Source: Rhizosphaericola mali (GTDB lineage Bacteria > Bacteroidota > Bacteroidia > Chitinophagales > Chitinophagaceae). Taken from it: a stretch of DNA of 64,000 bases. Below are positions 56,104 to 64,000 of this stretch, in pieces. The notes under the pieces are model-generated. The model ran no database searches and was not told the origin of the DNA. It saw only the letters and a program-made list of their open reading frames with translations. The stretch spans positions 1,984,001 through 2,048,000 of the forward strand of contig NZ_CP044016.1 in the NCBI RefSeq assembly GCF_004337365.2, read 5' to 3'. The translations under genes were made by a program, and so were the position numbers. How positions within the stretch are numbered: the stretch's first letter is position 1; each line of letters begins with the position of its first letter.

Positions 56104-57621
56104 TTAATGATAAAGATTGTTTATAGCCTCTTCATATTTTTCTATATCTCTTTCAAATTTATTTTGAACAATATCGCCATTACTGTTGATAAGGACTTGA
56201 TGTGGCATAGAGTTTACATCATAATTTTGAAAAATCGGATCTTTCCAACCTATTTTGGAATGTAAATTCAAGATATTTTTACCATCTATGTTCGTATAAA
56301 TTCCTCTACGGACACTTTCTATCCATTTTGTAGTTTCCATATCAGGGCTTATGGAAATAAATAATACAGAATCAGAATTTTTATAGTGTTCCTCTAATTT
56401 TGATAATATCTTTTCGTAAAAATCTATACACCCCTCACATCCCGTAAACCAGAAATCCAACAAGATAGTTTTACCCCTAAAATCTGACAATCGCCACTTC
56501 TTTCCAGTTTTATCCAATAAAACGAAGTCTGTTTTTTTATTTCTATCGGTTATTACATGGTAGGTGTCATCCAGATACTTACGGTAACTAGAATCACTAA
56601 TATATGGCATAACTTCAGAAATACTTTTTTCTTTGTGAAGATCGCCATACATCCACCCATAATCAGTCAGAAAATAATTTGCTAATAATTTTTCTCTTAA
56701 CAGAGAGTTGTAGTTCGCCATCATTATATGTGAAGGATCTTTTTGAGTTGCTATATTTTTGCTAATTATAATAGCTTTCAATACTAGATAATTGTTTGTA
56801 TTAATAGAAAAAGCCATTAGTTTTTGGTTATTCCAAGGAGGGATTATTCCTATTTCCACCAATGCCTTAGAGGCATAAATACTATCCTTTAAAATTTCAT
56901 TTTGTATATTTATTATATTTGGAATAGGCATATCAAGATGATACAGAAATCGTAATTTATCGTATAAATGGTGAGCTGTAATATCTGTTATAAAAAACTG
57001 AAAAGCGGTGCTACTTATAAATTTTTGTTTTAATGTTAGTAAATTTAATTGCTGGTGAAAGATAGAATCATAGACCATTGTTCCTTTCTCTAGTTTGGAT
57101 ACATCAGCTTTTTGAAAATATTCAAATATGGTTACTTGATTTGTGATTAAGCTATCTAATTGCTTTTTTAGCGTGAGCTTAAATGAACCCTTTCCATCAA
57201 TGGATTCAATTCCTTTTTTACCAACCTTTAAAAAAATATTATCTCCCATTTCTGCTACATACAAATTGACTATAGGAATTAACAAATTGGTCATTGAATC
57301 ATAACTATTTCCTAGCGAAAAATAAATTAATGGATCAGTTGTAAGAATTTCAAATGAAAAATGACCATTTCTTATGTTTGATTTAACCTCATTTCTACCT
57401 ATCCTACCATCACGTGAAGAACAAATGTAATTTGACCAATAATATAGTACCATTTTGTTTCTTGGGTTACTATCTTCGATAGAGCCTGAAATTGTTATTT
57501 TTTTGCTTTTGGGCATTCGCGCGTTTGACAATTGTATACCTACTACTAGAAATAGGAAACAAAATTTAATAATACTTCTTCTAATTTTTGGTCTTTGCAT
57601 GAACATCTTTTTATCTTTCAT
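56104..57621 (-). CDS. TlpA-type thioredoxin-like lipoprotein/secreted protein
   Basis: This 505-residue protein has a signal sequence (FCFLFLVVGIQLSNA) and a long N-terminal domain without known enzyme motifs (~40-355), as in many Bacteroidota SusCD-linked TlpA proteins. A C-terminal thioredoxin domain follows (~360-505: FVLLDKTGKKWRLSDFRGK, then FWFTGCEGCIDFYEKIL with the redox CEGC, and the cis-Pro in NSMPHQVLINS). It acts in the periplasm as a thiol reductase or oxidase. Its start overlaps the end of the susD gene by 11 bp, so it is translated with the SusC/SusD operon. Confidence 0.88.
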   Translation of the reverse strand: MKDKKMFMQRPKIRRSIIKFCFLFLVVGIQLSNARMPKSKKITISGSIEDSNPRNKMVLYYWSNYICSSRDGRIGRNEVKSNIRNGHFSFEILTTDPLIYFSLGNSYDSMTNLLIPIVNLYVAEMGDNIFLKVGKKGIESIDGKGSFKLTLKKQLDSLITNQVTIFEYFQKADVSKLEKGTMVYDSIFHQQLNLLTLKQKFISSTAFQFFITDITAHHLYDKLRFLYHLDMPIPNIINIQNEILKDSIYASKALVEIGIIPPWNNQKLMAFSINTNNYLVLKAIIISKNIATQKDPSHIMMANYNSLLREKLLANYFLTDYGWMYGDLHKEKSISEVMPYISDSSYRKYLDDTYHVITDRNKKTDFVLLDKTGKKWRLSDFRGKTILLDFWFTGCEGCIDFYEKILSKLEEHYKNSDSVLFISISPDMETTKWIESVRRGIYTNIDGKNILNLHSKIGWKDPIFQNYDVNSMPHQVLINSNGDIVQNKFERDIEKYEEAINNLYH

Positions 57622-59002
57622 TTTGTTGGATATTATTGTTTAAAATTTCTTCATTAGGTATTGGTAAAGTATAGAGAGGTGAATTTGGGGCAAGTGTGTA
57701 GGTATCGTTCCCCAATTTTCGTTTTAGAACAATCGCATAACCTTCTTTATTTAGTCTGCGCAGATCGGACCATCTGAGACCTCGGAGCATTAATTGTTTG
57801 CGTCTTTCCTTTAGAATGTATTCCAATGCTTGTTGGGCCGAGGTTGCCACTACTGAAATATATGTCCCCGTTTTCCATCTCGGTTTTAACATGGTATTCA
57901 AATCATCCATGGCTTGTAAATATTTCCCTTGCCTAGCATTACATTCCGCTCTTATTAAATACATCTCATCTGTTGCGAGCCCATTAAATGATACGCCTGC
58001 GCCATAGCCTCTTTTACCATGGATACCGCTAGAATTTTTTGTAAAAAATAGCTGGGTGCGTAAATCATTATTGTCGGAAAACATACCATACAAAGTAGTA
58101 TCCATAAAATATCCATTTAATCCGATGCATAGACTGGATATATAAGCGAGTGTATTCGTTGCTCTTGTCAAATATATCGTTTCCGCAAAATTGTAAGGAA
58201 ATGGAAAGGTTGCAGTAAGATTGAGGGTATTGTAATCTACTAGGGTGTTATACAATTGTAAGCAACTATCCGCATAATTACCAGCTAGGATATATTCCCG
58301 ATTGCTAAGATAAATTCTGGACAATAAAGCATATGCCGCAGGTTTGGAAACTCTATTATTAGCATCTACAGTGTTGGGTAAAAATGCGATAGATTTTTTC
58401 AGATCAGTAATAATCCTGTCATAGGTTTGTGCGACGGAAGAACGTTTTTCAGCTGTATTAATATTTGCGCTTAGTTTCAAGGGGATGCCAAGATCTGTAG
58501 ATGCCGTCGAGCTATCATAAACCGGGGAAAAAAGAATGGCTAGATTATAAAAAGCAAAGGAGCGTATAAATAAACTTCTTCCATATAATTCATCCCATAA
58601 ACTAGCAGAATTTACTGTTCTGGAAATTCTTTCCAAACCATCGAGAACTAAATTAGCATAGAATATTTGTGTATAAAACTGATTCCAATCTGATATACTT
58701 GTACTGGTGCCGAAAATATCTTTTGCCCATATATAAGCATTCTTTTCATAAGGAAGAAAACTAGCTTCCCACATCTCTTTAGTAATATAATATTCGTCCG
58801 TAGAAACTACATTTAGTTGTGGCGCATAATTAATAATAGGACTGTTGTCTAGTAGTGTTTGCATATCGACAAGTGTCGTTGGTACAATCAAGGATGTAGA
58901 TGGCTTTTTATCAAGAAATGTATCCTTTTTTTCACAAGAATTATGTAGTGTGCTTAACAGGATAAAAAACATATAATAACGTATCTTAGAAAAGTGTTTC
59001 AT
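57611..59002 (-). CDS. SusD/RagB-family outer-membrane lipoprotein
   Basis: This 463-residue protein has a lipoprotein signal with Cys in LHNSCEKKD, the SusD-like N-terminal region (FLDKKPSTSLIVPTTLVDMQTLL) with TPR-type helices, and the RagB C-terminal part (ATDEMYLIRAECNARQGKYLQAMDDLNTML; ERRKQLMLRGLRWSDLRRLN) typical of the family. SusD lids bind ligand at the surface and pass it to SusC. It is encoded just after the SusC gene and overlaps the TlpA-like gene. The ligand (glycan or peptide) is not evident; no glycoside hydrolase lies in the window. Confidence 0.93.
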   Translation of the reverse strand: MKHFSKIRYYMFFILLSTLHNSCEKKDTFLDKKPSTSLIVPTTLVDMQTLLDNSPIINYAPQLNVVSTDEYYITKEMWEASFLPYEKNAYIWAKDIFGTSTSISDWNQFYTQIFYANLVLDGLERISRTVNSASLWDELYGRSLFIRSFAFYNLAILFSPVYDSSTASTDLGIPLKLSANINTAEKRSSVAQTYDRIITDLKKSIAFLPNTVDANNRVSKPAAYALLSRIYLSNREYILAGNYADSCLQLYNTLVDYNTLNLTATFPFPYNFAETIYLTRATNTLAYISSLCIGLNGYFMDTTLYGMFSDNNDLRTQLFFTKNSSGIHGKRGYGAGVSFNGLATDEMYLIRAECNARQGKYLQAMDDLNTMLKPRWKTGTYISVVATSAQQALEYILKERRKQLMLRGLRWSDLRRLNKEGYAIVLKRKLGNDTYTLAPNSPLYTLPIPNEEILNNNIQQNER

Positions 59003-59033
59003 ATTTATTGGATTTGTGTATTTATTGGTTTGT

Positions 59034-62000
59034 TTATAAATCGAATTTTAACCCTAATGCATAGGTCCTTGGAGCAGGAATTCCACCATTGGCGTAATCT
59101 GGGTCTATATTATATTTATTGGCACGCCACAATAAGCCAATATTATTTATGTATCCGTAAATCCGAATATCATTAAAAGGACAAAGAGGAAATTGTTTTT
59201 TGCTTAAACTATAAATGAGTTGTATGTCTTGCAAACGGACATGACTTCCTTTTTCGACAAGCGCAGATGAATAAGTGTAAAAAGCGTCCCTGTTATTATC
59301 AGCTGGATAAATCAATGAAGGGACATTTGTATGTTTCTCATCTCCAGGGTTTTGCCATCTATGATCATAATCATCATTGTCCTGATTGTAGTCGCCATTG
59401 AATAAGTTATAATAGTTGATCGATGTCCTTCTGAAATAATAGCCAAATTTGTAAATAATATTAAAAGATATCGAGAGTTGCTTGTAACTAAAAGTGTTCC
59501 GCAAGCTACCAAAATAAGGAGGAGACGAAGGGCCATTGTAGTCCAAGCTTTCAAGATTGGTAGAAGTAATAATTGAATTATATTGTTGGCTTGGATTTCC
59601 ATCTACAAGTCCCTGCGGATTTCCTTTGTCATCTAGGCCCATCCATTTGTAACTGGATAAGGTAAATAACGGTTTTCCAACTTGAGGAAATATCGTACCG
59701 GGATTAAGGTAGGAATTAGCACTACTTTGCTGGACCTTGTAATTCGTGACTTTATCTATCGTATAGCTGAAAAGAAAATTAGTTTGCCAACTGAATATCC
59801 CTTGTATATTGTTGGAGTTTAGAGTGATGTCAAAACCATGTCCTTTCATATCTGCGGTATTACCGGTGTATTGAGAAAGACCCATAGATGGAGCTAATGG
59901 GCTAAGCCCCAAAAGATTGGTAGATGTTCTTTGATAGTATTCTATAGATCCATTTAATAGATGGTTTTTAATACCAAAATCAATTCCGATATTTATCATA
60001 TGGTTTTTCTCCCATTGTAAAGAAGGGTTGGGGGATTGGTAATGGTACTGTAATTTTGGTTATAGGTATTAATACCATTGATGTTTGCTGTTGTTAATGC
60101 AGTCACGGACTTATTGATATTACCACTATATCCATTGGTAACTCTTAATTTTAAATAAGGTAACCAATGGATATGATAGAATTGTTCTTCACTGGCGACC
60201 CATCCAAGTCCCGTCGACCATAATGGAACGCCTTTTTGATTACTGTTCACACCAAATAGATTAGATTGATCTTTCCTAATACTTACTGAAAAAATATATC
60301 TAGCTCGAAAACTATAGGCTGCATTGCCAAAATAAGATAGATAGTTGTTGATTGTCTTTAGATTGGATACATTATTTTGAATTTGATTATAAGCATTGCC
60401 TTGATAATTAAGAAATAGGCTCACGTAATCAACATTTGTACTGGTTTGTTGATCTTTGTCATAGCCATATAGTCGGTAACTGCGTGTTTGTGTTACTAGA
60501 CTTTGTAGCTCAACGCCAGCTAAAGCTGTCAATTCATGATTTGAACTCCAATGGTGCGTATAGTTAATTAAGGCACGACCATCATGTGCATGGTATCCAG
60601 CTTTGTAGAAATCGATAATCCCTCCTAATGGAACGGGTCTGGTTATTGTAGTCCCATTAATCCTGGTAAATTGATTAATATAATTGCGAGTATAGTAAGT
60701 TTCTTCGCTATCATAATTTTCGTTTTGTGAAGATCCATTGCTGTATTGGTAAGACAAAGAGGTTTCTAATCCACATAGTATTTTGTATTTTATTTGTGTA
60801 TTAATCCTATAGTCAGTCAATTGTGTAGTATTGTCTATCAGATGTATTTCATCCCACGGTCTGTAATGCCAATCTAATAAAGTTGTGGTTAGGTCATCAA
60901 TATAACTAGGACGGTATTGGTTGGGAACTGCCAAGGCTTTACCATCATCACCTACTAACTTCAAATAGGGGTAAGGAAATGAACCTGCACTTCCATCCCC
61001 TTTTTGTCGACTTTGGATTAATACGATCCCTGTTGTAAACTCTAGTTTATTATGGAAAAATGCATAGGTATTATTTGCATTAAGCGTTAATCTATTGTTT
61101 GTATTGTTAATAAGGGAAGATTGATTTGCATCATAACCTAAAGAAAGAAAATATTTGTTATTAGTACTTCCTCCATTGATACTTACTGCATATTGCTGAG
61201 CTAGACTTTTTTGGTAGAAATGGTGCTTTAAATCATTCCTATAGTCTTGCTGCTGATATAGTGCCAATTGGGCTTGTGCTTCCTGATCGGAAATGTCCCC
61301 ATTTTTTTCCTTGTTGAGTATTTCTACAACTGGAGAAATTATAGAATACCCATACGAAATTGTACCATCATAGTATCCATTTTCAAACAATATTGTTTCA
61401 ATACTAATAAAATTGGCTGAGGAAAGTTGTGGTCTGTACCATAGATTTGGCTTATCTCCAAGCGTTATGTTAGAATTGAAGGAAACTTTGGTTGGGAGAT
61501 TGAACTTCCCTTTTTTAGTGGTAATAACAATTACACCATTGCCAGCAAATGCACCCCATATAGATGTAGCAGCCCCATCCTTCAGAATGCTTACACTTTC
61601 TACATCATTAGGATTGATTGTATTAATATCGCCACTATAAGGCATGTTATCTATAACAATGAGTGGATTAGGGTTACTGTTGATTGTACTTACCCCACGA
61701 ATATTATAATTCGCCTGTCCTGATTGTTGATTTTTATTGAACAATAGACCACTTGTAACTCCATCTAATCTGTCTAAAATATTGGCGCTTACACGTCTAT
61801 TTAATAGGGCACTATCTACGAATACAAAACTACCTGTTGCTCGTTCCTTTGGTATCTGTTGATAGCCTGTGGACACTATTACTTCCTCCAAATCAGACGA
61901 CGGGTTTAACTGCACATGAATAAAAGTATCTTTAGCTTCTAGGAATAAAGATTTGGATATATAACCCGTATGAGAGAAAATGATAGAATCTGAACTATGC

Positions 62001-62182
62001 AATACTATGGTAAAATGACCATTTGCATCCGTCTCAGTCCAAGTATTACTTTTTTTTAGATTTAGGGTAGTGTGAGGTAGAATATTGCCATTAGAGGCTC
62101 TTACAACTCCTCTTATCTTCTGTGCCAAAGAAAGTATGGGCAAAAGCATCCCCATTACGAATAGGATCGTTTTGAATTTCAT
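59034..62182 (-). CDS. SusC/RagA-family TonB-dependent receptor, one frameshift
   Basis: ATG 62182 opens a frame with a signal peptide (MGMLLPILSLAQ), a carboxypeptidase-regulatory-like domain (IRGVVRASNGNILPHTTL), the plug with the SusC hallmark region IPKERATGSFVFVDS and VESVSILKDGAATSIWGAFAGNGVIVITTKKG in two parts, and the barrel. It stops at 59996 after a shift in a run of five C's (G on the plus strand, 60030-60034). One added C restores NPSLQWEKNHMINIGIDFG and the second frame to the stop at 59034. The total is then ~1,049 residues, the normal family length, ending in a proper barrel strand (RTYALGLKFDL). As read, the receptor lacks its last third. It takes up ligand with SusD. Confidence 0.88.
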
Positions 62183-62434
62183 TGAAAATCTGTTAGTTAG
62201 TTAAAAAATGTTGTGCTATTTATGAGCCAACAAAATGAGTTATTTCACGATAGGAAAAACATTTTGGAATTGTGTAAATAAATATAAACAAGCAGTTATC
62301 CTCAATCAGAGGAATGCAAGTAGTGTAATTTAAAAAGTCTATGACTTATAATTACAAAAAAAGTGAAGACTCTGGCAGTATTGAGTTCAACTATTTATTT
62401 AAAATAGTAGGAGAACTCAATAGGAAAATTATTA

Positions 62435-62557
62435 TTAGCTTGGGTTACGCGGTTTACACGCATATTGTTGATTAGCCTTGGCCATATGCCAATGCATTTG
62501 TTGTTGAATTCTTTGTACGCTCTTTTTTTGAGGCGTGTGGGTAGTTATTGTTCTCAT
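62435..62557 (-). CDS. Possible 40-residue basic peptide
   Basis: The frame starts ATG 62557 and encodes MRTITTHTPQKKSVQRIQQQ, then MHWHMAKANQQYACKPRNPS. It is basic and rich in Gln, with a single Cys. It is not known to me. Composition differs from random AT-rich translation (few Ile, Leu or Phe), which speaks weakly for a real gene. Confidence 0.3.
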   Translation of the reverse strand: MRTITTHTPQKKSVQRIQQQMHWHMAKANQQYACKPRNPS

Positions 62558-62603
62558 CGTCCTTAATTGACCAGTTAAGAATTATGAGTCTCTATCAAAA
62601 GAA

Positions 62604-62742
62604 TATGGGCCTGCCTTATCCTTTTCCAGTCCTAGTTGACAGCCAAGAGAGAAAAGTTACAGCAAGGCCCATACCTTTTTAATAACGCAATGTACGCATT
62701 AAAAGACATGAGTATCTTACCGTCTCGTTCTCTTGGCTGTCA
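62604..62742. repeat. Two interlocked inverted repeats, possible structured RNA
   Basis: TATGGGCCTGC (62604-62614) pairs with GCAAGGCCCATA (62662-62673). TGACAGCCAAGAG (62637-62649) pairs with CTCTTGGCTGTCA (62730-62742). The second left arm lies in the loop of the first pair, so the two cannot form a simple nest; a pseudoknot or two alternative folds is implied. Confidence 0.45.
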
Positions 62743-62926
62743 TACTTTGGAACATCGAGACTCTTTAATATGTTGAACTTCTATATATTTCTACATACAA
62801 GATATTTTTATCTAAAAACAAAATTACCATAAAAATTCAAATAAAGTAAAATAATTTAATTCAAAAGTAAAATAATTTAATCCTATTAAAAAAAGCCTTC
62901 AATATTTGAAAAATGAACTTTGAGAA

Positions 62927-63286
62927 ATGGATAAATATATTGGAGCTCTTATTGAAAGAATCGCAAAAAGTAAAGAGTTGAATTCCAGAACATTAGGATT
63001 ATTAATAAATAAAACAAAGCCTGGCACTGCTGACATATTTAAAAGAACTGTAATTGATACTGATTTATTGATTGAGCTTTCCGATAAACTCGATTATGAT
63101 TTCTTTTCTTTTTTCTATAAAAATCCCATTATGGATAGATTCAAAAAGCAAGAAGAAAAAGTTTGGTTGGATAAATTAGCTTTATTAAAAAATGAGATAA
63201 GCAGATTGAAAGAACTACAAGATCAAATGCAGGATCACATAAATACTCAGAAAACTTACATTTTAGATTTGAAGAAAAGAAAATAA
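62927..63286 (+). CDS. Small protein with HTH-like start and C-terminal coiled coil
   Basis: This 119-residue protein has an N-terminal part (YIGALIERIAKSKELNSRTLG, LLINKTKPGTADIFKRT) that resembles a divergent XRE-type helix-turn-helix. An acidic stretch (LDYDFFSFFY) and a long charged coiled coil (KLALLKNEISRLKELQDQM) follow. Similar small proteins occur widely in Bacteroidota accessory DNA. A regulatory role is likely but not shown. It follows the structured intergenic region. Confidence 0.6.
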   Translation: MDKYIGALIERIAKSKELNSRTLGLLINKTKPGTADIFKRTVIDTDLLIELSDKLDYDFFSFFYKNPIMDRFKKQEEKVWLDKLALLKNEISRLKELQDQMQDHINTQKTYILDLKKRK

Positions 63287-63418
63287 TTTTAGAGCGGTAC
63301 GATAGGTATTCATTGATGAAGAAGTTTTCAATGAATATACTAAATCAACTCTTTAATGGCTTTAGAATAGCAATATAAAGTTAGCATTTAATGTACGTAA
63401 TTGTGAAATAAGAACTAT

Positions 63419-64000
63419 ATGAATAAAGCAATAATTTGTCTCACAGGTTTATTGATTTCTTTTACCGTATTTGGCCAAAAGGCTTTGCATAATTCATCTA
63501 AAATGAAGATTATCCATGCGAAGTCTAAAATGGTTAGTATCCGTGACGGGAATGAACTTCAGCAAAATTCATGGACTATAGTCCCATCCGCAAAGCCAGA
63601 TGTATATGAGACCACCGGCAAAAAAGTCACTTTTATTACGGACATGGATTCGATAACATTCAAGACAGAACTGAATGGAGTTTATGATTTTGTAATTTTA
63701 CTAGACAAAGATTCTGCATGGACTCAAATAAAATGTGTCCCTTCTAAACTGGAAATACTTAAACGAGCTGGTGCATATAAACAAGCTGACACAACAGGAT
63801 TACCCCATTTCTCTTATGAAACGCCCCAAAATGCCCGTTTACGAGACGTAAAGACCTATTTTAAACTTGACTCTATTGCAGGAGATGGTAATGAAGTTTC
63901 TAAAATACTGAACATCATGTATTGGATTCATAACAATGTTACACATGATGGTAGCAATTATGCCCTTGCGGAATTTGATGCAATAGATTTATATCAATAT
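63419..64000 (+). CDS. Secreted transglutaminase-like protein (N-terminal part, runs off window)
   Basis: The frame is open from ATG 63419 to the right edge (194 codons). It starts with a signal peptide (ICLTGLLISFTVFGQ). A beta-rich part with ITDMDSITFKTELNGVYDFVILL follows. Near the edge it has LRDVKTYFKLDSIAGDGNEV, SKILNIMYWIHNNVTHDG, which matches the segment that precedes the catalytic Cys in bacterial transglutaminase-like (cysteine peptidase fold) proteins. The catalytic residues are beyond the window. Confidence 0.65.
   Translation, partial: MNKAIICLTGLLISFTVFGQKALHNSSKMKIIHAKSKMVSIRDGNELQQNSWTIVPSAKPDVYETTGKKVTFITDMDSITFKTELNGVYDFVILLDKDSAWTQIKCVPSKLEILKRAGAYKQADTTGLPHFSYETPQNARLRDVKTYFKLDSIAGDGNEVSKILNIMYWIHNNVTHDGSNYALAEFDAIDLYQY

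Larger units (their letters stand above)
62183..62926. other. Long intergenic region with a short frame and structured DNA
   Basis: This 740-bp region lies between the SusC start and the next plus-strand gene. It holds the SusC promoter, a 40-codon open frame (62435-62557) and nested inverted repeats (62604-62742), listed separately. No other gene is supported. Confidence 0.5.

Noticed and set aside
1-64000. CRISPR arrays
   Set aside because: No regularly spaced direct repeats were seen; the repeat clusters found are att-arm words and IS21 subterminal repeats.

Overview
The window is AT-rich DNA from a member of the Bacteroidota, probably a Chitinophagaceae/Sphingobacteriales-type bacterium. 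The evidence is a SusC/SusD pair, an ECF sigma/FecR pair, a type IX secretion tail, an HU gene, Bacteroidota-type integrases, MobC/MobB mobilisation genes and TAnnTTTG promoter boxes. No rRNA, complete tRNA or CRISPR array was seen. The window is almost entirely accessory DNA.

Layout. (1) 1-5.4 kb, minus strand: a very large secreted SpvB/FG-GAP/RHS-type protein that runs off the left edge, a small T9SS-sorted protein and an unknown secreted protein. (2) 5.8-7.0 kb: a tyrosine integrase gene broken by an in-frame TGA. (3) 7.19-45.78 kb: what looks like one integrated mobilisable island. A 15-bp direct repeat (TCCCAGCGGGATCAC) bounds it, with integrase-arm-like repeats on the inner side of each copy. 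A second type of repeat lies on the outer side of both copies, so elements appear to be stacked in tandem at one attachment site. (4) 45.8-52.6 kb: a neighbouring element with a serine invertase and a restriction-modification gene whose specificity end lies in an invertible segment, plus a YhcG-type nuclease. (5) 52.9-62.2 kb: ECF sigma, FecR, MauE-like and DUF6520-like genes, a TlpA-type protein and SusD/SusC (SusC frameshifted). (6) 62.2-64 kb: structured intergenic DNA, a small coiled-coil protein and the start of a secreted transglutaminase-like protein.

The island (3) carries integrase and HU genes, a decayed zeta-toxin locus, and a LysR-controlled operon that matches the itaconate degradation pathway (CoA-transferase, hydratase, citramalyl-CoA lyase). 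It also has SDR/HxlR oxidoreductase genes, two IS21-family elements, a RadC-like JAB protein, an Xis-like protein, MobC/MobB with a possible oriT, and an export locus at 30.4-45.4 kb.

The export locus is the most interesting part. A 74-residue precursor has a double-glycine leader and a six-cysteine core with the C...C...CC...C...C spacing of an inhibitor cystine knot. It is encoded with a fused VKOR/DsbA-like disulfide-forming protein, a two-domain glycosyltransferase, a LanC-like protein, an MG2/TonB-plug-like surface protein, and a C39-peptidase ABC transporter, HlyD and TolC. An IS21 element with a clean 6-bp target duplication has cut the HlyD gene in two.

Most of the single-base frameshifts seen (SusC, both restriction-modification specificity cassettes, the zeta-like gene) can be explained as loss of one base from a homopolymer, so sequencing error must be excluded before calling those genes dead.
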